Shown here piece after piece: positions 33,040-41,196 of a stretch of DNA of 64,000 bases. The position numbers were made by a program, and so were the translations under genes. Location: assembly GCF_007828955.1 (NCBI RefSeq), contig NZ_VIVR01000001.1, positions 1,178,001 to 1,242,000 of the forward strand, written 5' to 3'. The notes beneath the pieces were generated by a model. It had not been told where the DNA came from. It was given only the letters and a program-made list of their open reading frames with translations, and ran no database searches. The DNA comes from Kitasatospora atroaurantiaca. GTDB lineage: Bacteria; Actinomycetota; Actinomycetes; Streptomycetales; Streptomycetaceae. Numbering within the stretch: position 1 is the first letter of the stretch; every line of letters starts with the position of its first letter.

Positions 33040-33603
33040 TCACCGCTCGTCGGCGGGGAGCTGGTAGACCCGGCGGACGCTGCTGCCGAGCCGGGCGATG
33101 TCCGCGCCGTAGACGTGGAGGGAGATCGCGGTGGTCGTGCCGGAGTTCTGCACCCGGTGGATGTCGCCGGGCGGGGCGAAGCCGCAGACCACGCCCTGCC
33201 GGTTGAGCACGTCCTCGGTGGCGACCAGGCGGGCGGTGCGGCCGTCGGAGATCAGCCGGTAGCGGCATTCGCTCTCCTGGCCGAGGTGGACGCCGGTCGC
33301 GCACCAGGAGACGTGGTCGTGGATGGCCGTCCGCTGCCCGGGCAGCCAGACCAGGGCGACGAGGGAGAAGCTGCCGTCCGCCTCGGCGTGCACGATGTGC
33401 TGGCGGTAGCGGTCTGGGTCGCCCACCTGCTGGGCGTCGGTGAGCAGGTCGGCGGCGCCCAGGTGGGGCGCGAGCTTCTCGCCGGCCAGGTAGGCGGTCA
33501 GGTCGGGGGGCAGGCCGCGCCCGACGACTTCGCGCAGCTCGCCGACCAGGCGGTGCATACGCTCTGTGCGCTCGTCGGTGCCGACGGTGGCGGAAGTTGT
33601 CAT
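33040..33603 (-). CDS. Cysteine dioxygenase-type cupin enzyme
   Basis: This 187-residue cupin probably adds O2 to cysteine to give cysteinesulfinate. The Fe ligands are His95 and His97 (TAIHDHVSWCATGVHLG) and His149 (APPGDIHRVQN), the arrangement of type I cysteine dioxygenases. Bacterial members of similar size act on cysteine or 3-mercaptopropionate; the residues seen do not decide between these. Start at ATG 33603, with no clear ribosome site. It is divergent from nothing; the LysR gene lies 76 bp upstream on the same strand, the exporter 7 nt downstream. Confidence 0.85.
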   Translation of the reverse strand: MTTSATVGTDERTERMHRLVGELREVVGRGLPPDLTAYLAGEKLAPHLGAADLLTDAQQVGDPDRYRQHIVHAEADGSFSLVALVWLPGQRTAIHDHVSWCATGVHLGQESECRYRLISDGRTARLVATEDVLNRQGVVCGFAPPGDIHRVQNSGTTTAISLHVYGADIARLGSSVRRVYQLPADER

Positions 33604-33679
33604 GGGTGGAGCGTCCAGGCGGTCGGCCCATCACGTCCAACGACAGTTCTTTCGCGCTCCGCCAACTACCGCTTATGGA

Positions 33680-34585
33680 TCAGCAGCCCACTCGCGCCGC
33701 CGCCGCGCGGCGCAGCTCGTCCAGCACCAGTGCGGTGGCCGGGACCCGCAGGTGCTCGCGCAGCACGTACGCGCAGACCTGGCGGCGCAGGTGCGGCTCG
33801 ACCAGCCGGCCGGTGACCTTGCGGTGGCACATGAAGGAGAGGACCAGGGCGGGCATCAGGGCGATGCCGACGCCTGCCGCGACCAGGCTCTGCACGGCGA
33901 GGTTGTCGTCGGTGGTGAAGACGACGTCCGGGGCGAAGCCCTCCTCCGCGCAGACCTGCAGCAGATTGGCGCGGCAGCGCGGGCAGCCGGCGATCCAGCG
34001 CTCCTGCGCCAGGTCGGCGAGCCGTACGGCGTGCCGCCGGGCGAGCTGGTGGCCGACCGGCAGCAGGATGGTCAGCTGATCCTCCATCAGCGGGATCTCG
34101 ACCAGCTCGGACGGGGTCTCGCCCGAGGCACCGGGGTAGCTGAAGGCCAGCGCGATGTCGCACTCGCCGCGCAGCAGCCGCTGCACCGAGTCCGGCGGCT
34201 CGGCCTCGAGCAGCTCGACCCGGACGCCGGGGTGCTCGGCGAGCAGCCGGGCCATCGCCTCGGGGATCAGGGTGGCGTTGGCACTGGGGAAGGCGCAGAG
34301 CCGTACCCGCCCGGCGCGCAGCCGGGAGAGCGCGCCGAGCTGCTGCTGGGCGGCGTTGAGACTGCCGAGGATCACCTCGGCGTGCCGGGAGAGTGCCTCG
34401 CCGGCCTCGGTGAGACGCAGCCCCCGGCCGGCCCGGGTGAAGAGCGGTACGCCGACGGAGCGTTCCAGCGCCTTCATCTGCTGGGTGATGGCGGGCTGGG
34501 TGTAGCCGAGGGCACGGGCGGCCGCCGAGTAGGAACCGGTGCTGACGACCTCGTGGAAGGTCCTGATGTGCCGTGAGTCGAACAC
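33680..34585 (-). CDS. LysR-family regulator with a CPRC motif
   Basis: This 301-residue LysR protein begins FDSRHIRTFHEVVSTGSYSA with the HTH ARALGYTQPAITQQMKALER. The effector domain contains an unusual CPRC motif (WIAGCPRCRANLLQVCAEEG) plus Cys in SFMCHRK and VCAYVL, giving at least five Cys in the sensing half. It is the first of three genes ending with cysteine dioxygenase and the YeiH exporter on the same strand, so it probably controls them in response to a sulfur compound, perhaps through thiol chemistry. The start is a GTG at 34585; a ribosome site is not obvious. Confidence 0.85.
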   Translation of the reverse strand: MFDSRHIRTFHEVVSTGSYSAAARALGYTQPAITQQMKALERSVGVPLFTRAGRGLRLTEAGEALSRHAEVILGSLNAAQQQLGALSRLRAGRVRLCAFPSANATLIPEAMARLLAEHPGVRVELLEAEPPDSVQRLLRGECDIALAFSYPGASGETPSELVEIPLMEDQLTILLPVGHQLARRHAVRLADLAQERWIAGCPRCRANLLQVCAEEGFAPDVVFTTDDNLAVQSLVAAGVGIALMPALVLSFMCHRKVTGRLVEPHLRRQVCAYVLREHLRVPATALVLDELRRAAAARVGC

Positions 34586-34676
34586 ACCGAAATCATAAGC
34601 AGAACTTGGGATGCCGGGCCAACATCCCGTCAGCCCCTTAAGTGTTCAAGTGTCCCGCTACTGCGGCTCCGGGGGA

Positions 34677-34706
34677 AGACCCGTCCCCACCGTCGAGACG
34701 GGGTCT
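34677..34706 (-). terminator. Hairpin at the end of the LapA-domain gene
   Basis: AGACCC-GTC at 34677 pairs with GAC-GGGGTCT up to 34706, leaving one bulged G. It overlaps the stop codon of the LapA gene and lies 92 nt upstream of the LysR start. Confidence 0.45.
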
Positions 34707-34986
34707 ACCTCTCGCTCCGGCCCTTGAGGAGCCAGCCGAGCACAGCGCCCGCGGCCAGGGTGGCCAGCAGGGCGATCCAGAGCGGGGCGGTGACGGTGAA
34801 GACCCAGAACTGGATCTTCACCCTCTCGAGGTTGGCGAACAGGAACCAGACCGCCAGGATCACGATCACCCCGATCGCGATCACCCTGTTCGGGATGCCC
34901 GCGATCTCGCCCTTCCTGGACCCGCGTGATGACGAACCGCCTGAAGTCTTGGTCACACGGGCAGTCTGCGCCGCTCGGGGGCTCAC
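34705..34986 (-). CDS. LapA-domain (DUF1049) membrane protein
   Basis: This 93-residue protein has a basic Ser/Gly-rich N-terminus, then two membrane helices (VIAIGVIVILAVWFLFANLE and TAPLWIALLATLAAGAVLG), and a positive C-terminal LLKGRSER. The VKIQFWVFTVTAPLW loop is the DUF1049/LapA signature. The start is a GTG at 34986. The family is implicated in lipopolysaccharide assembly in Gram-negative bacteria, a role that does not carry over here; function in actinobacteria is unknown. Confidence 0.75.
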   Translation of the reverse strand: MSPRAAQTARVTKTSGGSSSRGSRKGEIAGIPNRVIAIGVIVILAVWFLFANLERVKIQFWVFTVTAPLWIALLATLAAGAVLGWLLKGRSER

Positions 34987-35044
34987 CCCGGCCGACGCCG
35001 CCCGGGACTGACCCGGGCGGCGTAGCGGGGTGCACCCGTGCGGG

Positions 35045-36817
35045 TTACCCCTCGTCCCGCCAGGAGCGCCAGAGCGCCGCGTACGGGCCGCCGGCCGCCA
35101 CGAGTTCGGGGTGGGCCCCGTACTCGCTGATCCGGCCCTGCTCGACCACCGCGATCACGTCCGCGTCGTGCGCGGTGTGCAGGCGGTGGGCGATCGCGAT
35201 CACCGTCCGCCCCTCCAGCACCCGGGACAGCGAGCGCTCCAGGTGCCGGGCGGCACGCGGGTCGAGCAGCGAGGTCGCCTCGTCCAGGACGAGGGTGTGC
35301 GGGTCGGCCAGCACCAGCCGGGCCAGCGCGAGCTGCTGGGCCTGCGGGGGTGTCAGCGCCGTACCGCCGGAGCCGACCTCGGTGTCCAGCCCCTCGGGCA
35401 GCGCGTCCGCCCACTCGCCGGCGTCCACCGCGTCCAGCGCCGCGCGCAGCTCGGTGTCGTCCGCGTCCGGCCGGGCGAGCCTGAGGTTGTCCCGCAGGGT
35501 GCCGACGAAGACGTGGTGCTCCTGGTTGACCAGCGCGACCTGGGCCCGGACCCGCTCGGCGGGCATCCTGGCCAGCGGTGCGCCGCCGAGGGTGACGCTG
35601 CCCCGGCCCGGGGCGTAGATGCCCGCGAGCAGCCGGCCCAGGGTCGACTTGCCCGCGCCGGACGGGCCGACCAGGGCGACCCGGCTGCCAGGGGCGACGT
35701 CCAGGCTGATGCCGTGCAGCACGTCCGCGCCCTCGCGGTAGCCGAAGCGGACCTCGGAGGCGGTGACCTGACGGCCCTTCGGGTGGCTGTCCTCGTCGGT
35801 CTCCGGGTCCTCGACCTCGCGGACGCCGACCAGCCGGGCCAGCGAGGCCTGGCCGACCTGGAGCTCGTCGTACCAGCGCAGGATGAGGTCGACGGGGTGG
35901 GTGAGCGCCTGGGCGTAGAGCACCCCGGTGGTCAGCTGGCCGACGTCGATCCAGCCCTTCACGGTGTAGACGCCGCCGAGGGTCAGGGTGGCGAGCACCG
36001 CAAGGGCGTAGGTGGCGTCCACGCTCGGGAACCACAGGGTGCGCAGCCACATGGTGTACCGCTCCCAGCTGAGCCACTCCGCGATCTTGCGGTCCGTCAG
36101 ACGGACCCGCTCGTCACCGAGGCGCAGCGCCTCGACCGTCCGCCCGGCATCCACCGTCTCGGCCAGCACGGTGTTGACCGCCGCGTACCCCGCCGACTCG
36201 GCGCGGTAGGACTCCGGGGCTCGCCGGAAGTACCAGCGGGAGGTGAGCAGCAGCAGCGGCAGGCCGACCACGGCGGTGAGGGCGAGCAGCGGCGAGGTGA
36301 CGACCAGGGCGCCGAGCACCAGGACCACCGAGACCAGGGCCACGGCGAGCTCGGGGACGGCCTCGCGCACCGACTTGGAGAGCCGGTCGATGTCGGTGGT
36401 GCCCCGGGAGACCAGGTCTCCGGTGCCGGCCCGCTCCAGCACGCCCGGCGGCAGGGCGACCGAGCGGACCAGGAAGTCCTCCCGGAGATCGGCCAGCACC
36501 TCCTCGCCGAGCACCCCGCCGCGCAGCCGGGACCAGCCCATGAAGGCGGACTGGACGAGCAGCGCGAGCAGGTACCAGCCGACGGCCGAGAGGATCTTCC
36601 CCTCCGCCGTCCCGGCGCTGAGCTCCTGGACCAGCGAGCCGAGCACCCACGGGCCGACCAGGCCCGCGACGGTCGAGACGGTGTGCAGGGCGATCACGGC
36701 CCCGAAGCCCGCCCGGTGCCTGCGGGCGAGCAGCCGCACGTACGCGCGCACGGCGGACGGCGAGCCGACGGGCAGCATCGTGGCCGGCCCGCGCTCCTGG
36801 ATGGCGGGGGGCTTCAT
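35045..36817 (-). CDS. ABC exporter half-transporter B (canonical Walker A, degenerate signature)
   Basis: This 590-residue fusion of a six-helix membrane domain with an ATPase has an intact Walker A (GPSGAGKST), Q-loop (VNQEHHVFVGTLRDN), Walker B (TLVLDEATSLLD) and His switch (IAIAHRLH). The signature motif is degenerate: LTPPQAQQLALAR instead of LSGGQ. It overlaps the upstream half-transporter by 4 bp (ATGA), so both are made together. The pair forms a heterodimeric type IV exporter with one active and one degenerate ATP site. Drug, peptide or lipid export is typical of the class; the substrate is unknown. Confidence 0.88.
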   Translation of the reverse strand: MKPPAIQERGPATMLPVGSPSAVRAYVRLLARRHRAGFGAVIALHTVSTVAGLVGPWVLGSLVQELSAGTAEGKILSAVGWYLLALLVQSAFMGWSRLRGGVLGEEVLADLREDFLVRSVALPPGVLERAGTGDLVSRGTTDIDRLSKSVREAVPELAVALVSVVLVLGALVVTSPLLALTAVVGLPLLLLTSRWYFRRAPESYRAESAGYAAVNTVLAETVDAGRTVEALRLGDERVRLTDRKIAEWLSWERYTMWLRTLWFPSVDATYALAVLATLTLGGVYTVKGWIDVGQLTTGVLYAQALTHPVDLILRWYDELQVGQASLARLVGVREVEDPETDEDSHPKGRQVTASEVRFGYREGADVLHGISLDVAPGSRVALVGPSGAGKSTLGRLLAGIYAPGRGSVTLGGAPLARMPAERVRAQVALVNQEHHVFVGTLRDNLRLARPDADDTELRAALDAVDAGEWADALPEGLDTEVGSGGTALTPPQAQQLALARLVLADPHTLVLDEATSLLDPRAARHLERSLSRVLEGRTVIAIAHRLHTAHDADVIAVVEQGRISEYGAHPELVAAGGPYAALWRSWRDEG

Positions 36818-38598
36818 ACCGTCTCCTTGATGGGATCCTCTTCGCGGGTGACCACGGCCCGGTAGTGCTGATGGGTGTGCAGGAGCTCGCGGTGGCTGCC
36901 GCTGGCGGCGACCCTGCCCTCGTGGATCAGGACCACCGTGTCGGCCTGGTCGAGCAGCAGCGGGCTGGTGGCGAAGACCACCGTGGTCCGCTCACTGCGG
37001 ATCTTGCGCAGGCCGGCCGCGATCCGGGACTCGGTGTGGGCGTCCACCGCGCTGGTGGGCTCGTCCATGACCAGCACCGGCGGGTCGGCGACCAGCGATC
37101 GGGCCAGCGCCAGGCGCTGCCGCTGACCGCCGGAGAGCGAGCGGCCGCGCTCGGTGACCCGGGCCTGCATCGCGTCTCCCCCGCATTCGGGCGAGCCGTC
37201 GACCAGGGCCTCCAGTACGTCGTCCGCCTGGGCGGCCGCCATCGCGTCGGCCGGCGCGATCCGCCCGGAGGCGGGCACGTCGAACAGCGCGGCCAGGGTG
37301 CCGGAGAGCAGCACCGGCTCCTTGTCGTGCACCAGCACGGCCGCCCGTGCCTCGGCCAGCGGCACCGCGTCGAGCGGGACGCCGCCCAGCTTCACCGAGG
37401 GCTCGGCCTGCTCGCCCTCGGCGAGCGGGACATGGCCGCCGAGGCGGGCGGCCAGCTCACCGGCGAGGTCCGGGTCGCCGCAGACCACCGCGGTGAGCCG
37501 GCCGGCGCGGGCCGTGAGACCGGTGACCGGGTCGTGCAGGTCGGCCCGCCCGGGCCGGCCGAGGGGCCCGGCCAGGGACTCGGTGATCCCTGACTCGTCG
37601 GCCGTCCGGCTCAGGCCGAGCACCCGGGTGGCCCGGCCGGCCGAGACCCGGGCGACGCTCCAGGCGTGCGCGGCCTCGCCGAGGATGCGCAGCGGGGCGG
37701 CCAGGAAGGCCGTCGCTCCGTACACGGCGACCAGCTCGCCGACGCCGATCCGCCCGTCGACGGCGAGCACGGCTCCGTACCAGGTGACGCCGACCACGAA
37801 CAGGCCGGGCAGCAGCACCTGCTGAGCCTGCATCAGGGCCCAGATCCGCGCGCTGCGGACGGCGGCGCCGCGGACCTTCTGGGAGGCGGCGCGGTACCGC
37901 TCCAGGAACAGCTCCTCGCCGCCGATGCCGCGCAGGACACGAAGGCCCGCCACGGTGTCGGCGGCGAGCTCGGTGGCCTTGCCGCCGAGGGCGCGCTGCT
38001 CGCTGTAGCGGCGTTCGAAGGGCGCGAGCAGCGGCCAGACGGAGACGGCCAGGACGGGGACGCCGAGCAGCACGGCGACGCCCAGCAGGGGCTGGTCGAC
38101 CAGCACGACCAGGCTGACGCCGAGCCAGACCAGCACGGCGGCGCGCACCCGGGCGATCAGCTCTACGTACCAGCCGATCTTCTCCACGTCGCCGCTGCTC
38201 ACGGCGACGATCTCACCGGTGGCGATCCGCCGGGAGAGGCCGGCGCCGAGGCGGGAGGCCTGGCGGGCCACCAGCTGGCGGACCTGGGAGGCTGCGGTGA
38301 TCCAGTTCCAGACGGCCTGGCGGTGCAGGCAGACGCCGCCGACGGACTGCAGGACGGCGAGCGCGAGGGCAAGGCCGCCGGCCCGCCAGATGCCCGCGGT
38401 GTCGCCGTCCACGGCGGCCTGGATGCCCAGGCCGAGCGCCAGCGGGAGGGCTGCCTGACAGCCCATCTCCAGGACGCCCCACCAGGTGGCGAGCAGTTGG
38501 CCGCGGCGCTGGCTGCGCTGGAGCCAGCGCAGGAAGGCGAGCGGTGAGGTGAGATCGGGACTGCCGGGATCGGGCATCGGCAGAGGTCTGAGCGGCAT
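36814..38598 (-). CDS. ABC exporter half-transporter A (degenerate Walker A, canonical signature)
   Basis: This 594-residue partner has six membrane helices and an ATPase whose signature is canonical (SLSGGQRQRLALAR) and Walker B intact (PPVLVMDEPTSAVD). The Walker A position reads VVCGDPDLAGELAARLGG with no Lys-Ser/Thr, and the His switch is replaced (VVFATSPLLL). In a heterodimer its signature would complete the partner's good Walker A, while its own ATP site would be inactive. This is the complementary degeneration expected of asymmetric exporters. The start is at ATG 38598; its promoter region is shared with the divergent aldo/keto reductase gene. Confidence 0.88.
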   Translation of the reverse strand: MPLRPLPMPDPGSPDLTSPLAFLRWLQRSQRRGQLLATWWGVLEMGCQAALPLALGLGIQAAVDGDTAGIWRAGGLALALAVLQSVGGVCLHRQAVWNWITAASQVRQLVARQASRLGAGLSRRIATGEIVAVSSGDVEKIGWYVELIARVRAAVLVWLGVSLVVLVDQPLLGVAVLLGVPVLAVSVWPLLAPFERRYSEQRALGGKATELAADTVAGLRVLRGIGGEELFLERYRAASQKVRGAAVRSARIWALMQAQQVLLPGLFVVGVTWYGAVLAVDGRIGVGELVAVYGATAFLAAPLRILGEAAHAWSVARVSAGRATRVLGLSRTADESGITESLAGPLGRPGRADLHDPVTGLTARAGRLTAVVCGDPDLAGELAARLGGHVPLAEGEQAEPSVKLGGVPLDAVPLAEARAAVLVHDKEPVLLSGTLAALFDVPASGRIAPADAMAAAQADDVLEALVDGSPECGGDAMQARVTERGRSLSGGQRQRLALARSLVADPPVLVMDEPTSAVDAHTESRIAAGLRKIRSERTTVVFATSPLLLDQADTVVLIHEGRVAASGSHRELLHTHQHYRAVVTREEDPIKETV

Positions 38599-38942
38599 GA
38601 CGCTCCGTTGCGGGGTGGTACGGGCAGGGGGTGCTCGAGCGCGGCCCGGATCGCGGGCGCGGCGGGGCCGCCCGGCGCGATGCGCAGCCAGGGCGGGAAG
38701 GTGGCGACGGCGGAGTACTGGTCAGGACGTCATGGGCATCGAGCCTGCCGGGCACGAAGTGACGTACGCAACAGGTTTTCCCGGAACCCGAGCCGTGTCC
38801 GGCTTCGTCAGGCCTTACGGAGTGTCAGGGCCGCGGAACATTCACCGGTTCCGGTGAAGCACCGCCGTCCGGGAACAAAACGGGCCAGGCCGGGGTTGGT
38901 CCCGTCCGGCACTATTCGACGATCCGGAGGGCACCCCTTCCA
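38599..38942. other. Divergent promoter region, ABC exporter and aldo/keto reductase
   Basis: About 340 bp without a supported gene. It contains one clear inverted repeat (38841-38858) and a GGAGG ribosome site for the reductase. ORFs crossing it have unnatural composition. Confidence 0.5.
38841..38858. promoter_or_regulatory. 18-bp inverted repeat, possible operator
   Basis: TTCACCGG-TT-CCGGTGAA, perfect 8-bp arms, lies about 85 bp before the aldo/keto reductase start and 240 bp before the ABC exporter start. It is a candidate operator; the double MarR protein encoded nearby is one possible reader, without direct evidence. Confidence 0.45.
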
Positions 38943-39797
38943 GTGAGCACCATCCCCAACGTCACCCTCAACAACGGCACCCGGATCCCGCAGCTCGGCT
39001 TCGGGGTGTGGCAGGTGCCGGACGCCGAGGCGGCGACGGCGGTCCGCACCGCCGTCGAGGCCGGCTACCGGAGCATCGACACCGCCGCGATCTACGAGAA
39101 CGAGGCCGGCACCGGCCAGGCGATCGCGGAGGCGGGCGTGCCCCGCGAGGAGCTGTACATCACCACCAAGCTGTGGAACTCGGGCACCAGGGACTGGTCG
39201 GGCCAGCAGGGGCAGGACGCGGTGCTCCGGGCCTTCGACGAGTCGCTCGCCAAGCTCGGCCTGGACTACGTCGACCTGTACCTGATCCACTGGCCGCGCC
39301 CGATGCACGGCAGCTTCCTGAACATCTGGAAGGCCTTCGAGAAGCTGGCCGCCAACGGCCGGGTCAGGTCGGTCGGTGTCTCCAACTTCGGCCCCGAGCA
39401 GCTCGACGTGCTGCTGCAGGAGAGCTCGGTCGTACCGGTCCTCAACCAGGTCGAGCTGCACCCGCACTTCCCGCAGGCCGAGCTGCGCGAGTACCACGCC
39501 AAGCACGGCATCGCGACGGAGGCGTGGAGCCCGCTCGGCCAGGGCAAGTCGCTCCTGAGCGAGCCCGTCCTGGCGAAGATCGCCGAGAAGCACGGCCGCA
39601 CGGTGGCCCAGGTGGTGCTCCGCTGGCACCTGCAGAGCGGCATCATCGCGATCCCGAAGTCCGTGACGCCCTCCCGGATCAGGGAGAACCTCGACGTGGC
39701 CGGATTCGAGCTGGACGCCGACGACCTGGCCGCGATCGCCACGGTGGAGACCGGCAAGCGCCTCGGCCCGGACCCGCAGGGTTTCGACTGGAACTGA
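38943..39797 (+). CDS. Aldo/keto reductase
   Basis: This 284-residue NADPH-dependent enzyme has the AKR tetrad: Asp46 and Tyr51 (SIDTAAIYENE), Lys76 (YITTKLWN) and His116 (DLYLIHWPRP). SVGVSNFGPEQL and the coenzyme-binding IPKSVTPSRIRENLD are standard. It resembles bacterial AKR5-type 2,5-diketogluconate reductases. The start is a GTG at 38943 with GGAGG 13 nt upstream. A 20-bp perfect hairpin after the stop separates it from the convergent MarR gene. The natural substrate is unknown. Confidence 0.88.
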   Translation: MSTIPNVTLNNGTRIPQLGFGVWQVPDAEAATAVRTAVEAGYRSIDTAAIYENEAGTGQAIAEAGVPREELYITTKLWNSGTRDWSGQQGQDAVLRAFDESLAKLGLDYVDLYLIHWPRPMHGSFLNIWKAFEKLAANGRVRSVGVSNFGPEQLDVLLQESSVVPVLNQVELHPHFPQAELREYHAKHGIATEAWSPLGQGKSLLSEPVLAKIAEKHGRTVAQVVLRWHLQSGIIAIPKSVTPSRIRENLDVAGFELDADDLAAIATVETGKRLGPDPQGFDWN

Positions 39798-39805
39798 CGC
39801 CCCGA

Positions 39806-39849
39806 CGGCAGAGAGGCCGTCACCCGCAGGGGTGACGGCCTCTCTGCCG
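39806..39849. terminator. Bidirectional terminator, 20-bp perfect stem
   Basis: Arms at 39806-39825 and 39830-39849 are exact complements with a 4-nt loop. It lies between the aldo/keto reductase stop and the convergent double-MarR stop. Confidence 0.8.
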
Positions 39850-39891
39850 GCCTGGCAAATCGTTACTGCCGGGACGAATTCAGGCGAATCG

Positions 39892-40788
39892 TTACAGCCG
39901 GGCCGCCTTGGCGAGCAGCACCATCGCGGTCTCGTGCTCGTGCGTCTCCAGCGGGGAGAGCAGCAGCTCCTGCACCTCCCGCACCCCGGCCGCCGAGCGG
40001 TGCAGCAGGTCCTGACCGGCCGGCGAGAGCGAGAGCAGGTTGCGCCGCCCGTCCGAAGGGTCCCGGCGGCGCAGCACCAGGCCGCGCCGGACCAGCCGGC
40101 TGACCATCTCGGCCATCGTCGCCTTGTCCAGCGAGGCCAGCTCGCCGACGGTGCGCTGGTCCGCCCCGGGCTCCGACTCGAGCGCGTCCAGCACCGCGTA
40201 CTGCGGCGCGGTCAGGTCGGAACCGACCTTCTCGGACCACAGCTTGGTGTGCACCTGCTGGCTGACCCGGATCAGGTACCCGACCGCGCGCTGGGCGTCC
40301 AGCAGCGGGCGGGCGTCGGTCAGTGCGGCCACGGCGGCGGGCTCCAGCCGGGCTATCTTGGCCATCACACGGACGAGTTCGAGCTGCTCGTCCGGGCTGA
40401 GCGGCTCGAAGAGCGTGCGCTGCACGCGGACCACTCCGCCGGTGGCCTCACGGACTGCCTGTGCACCGTTCTGCGAGAGGGCCAGCAGCTTGCGCCGGCC
40501 GTCCGCCGGGTCACGACGGCGCAGCACCAGGCCGCGCCGGACCAGCCGGGCGACCATCTCGGCCATCGTCGCCTTGTCGAGCGAGGCCCGCTCACCGACG
40601 GTGCGCTGGTCCGCGCCTGGTTCGAGCGCCAGCGCGAGCAGGACGGCGAACTGCGGAGCCGTCAGCTCGTTTCCGACGTGCTCGGACCACAAGCGGGTGT
40701 GCACCTGCTGGGCCACGCGGATGAGGTGTCCGGGCGACTGCTGCAGTCGACCGGTCACGCGGGTCGTCGGGATCTCCCCCAGCACCAT
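39892..40788 (-). CDS. Single-chain tandem MarR regulator
   Basis: This 298-residue protein contains two complete MarR domains head to tail, offset by 150 residues. Domain 1 (about 21-150) and domain 2 (about 171-298) share stretches such as SLDKATMAEMV and RLVRRGLVLRRRDP, so the duplication is recent or kept similar. MarR proteins normally act as dimers of about 150 residues, so one chain could form a covalent dimer with two wHTH units, or two chains could bind multiple operators. The ATG at 40788 has GGGACGG upstream. It is divergent from the SDR gene across a 400-bp region and convergent with the aldo/keto reductase. Confidence 0.85.
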   Translation of the reverse strand: MVLGEIPTTRVTGRLQQSPGHLIRVAQQVHTRLWSEHVGNELTAPQFAVLLALALEPGADQRTVGERASLDKATMAEMVARLVRRGLVLRRRDPADGRRKLLALSQNGAQAVREATGGVVRVQRTLFEPLSPDEQLELVRVMAKIARLEPAAVAALTDARPLLDAQRAVGYLIRVSQQVHTKLWSEKVGSDLTAPQYAVLDALESEPGADQRTVGELASLDKATMAEMVSRLVRRGLVLRRRDPSDGRRNLLSLSPAGQDLLHRSAAGVREVQELLLSPLETHEHETAMVLLAKAARL

Positions 40789-41196
40789 GAATCCGTCCCG
40801 ATGTCACACCCGGTGTGTGTGGGACACCCGGGCGGGGCAGTAACGGCGAGTGAGCGCCACGCTGTGAGGGTAGGCACGCCAGCCGTGCAGCCGGTGGCTG
40901 CTGGCGCACACTATACAAACGGTCGGCCCGCGCTGGCAGGCGGGGGCCAATAGTAGACGCTTGTTCGGTGAAGTTGGCATATTTCCGCCGCATGTCGCGG
41001 TCACGACCACTCGTTCGATCAGAAGTCCGCCGACGATCACCCTTACCCTCTGTCACCTGCGACTCTGCACTCTGGTCCGGAACGCTACCCGCCGGTAGGG
41101 TGTCCGCGCAGCGCTCTCATCACCACCCTTCCGGGTAGGGCCGTTCCCCCGGTGGCGGCCGGGCCCGTCACCCCACCGAGAGAGACGAGTACGAGA
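40789..41196. other. Divergent promoter region, MarR and SDR genes
   Basis: About 410 bp with no supported gene. Locally lower GC around 40905-41050 (ACTATACAAAC, GCATATTTCC) suggests promoters facing both ways. Short inverted elements such as GCCAA...TTGGC (40947-40979) are present but not diagnostic. Confidence 0.5.
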
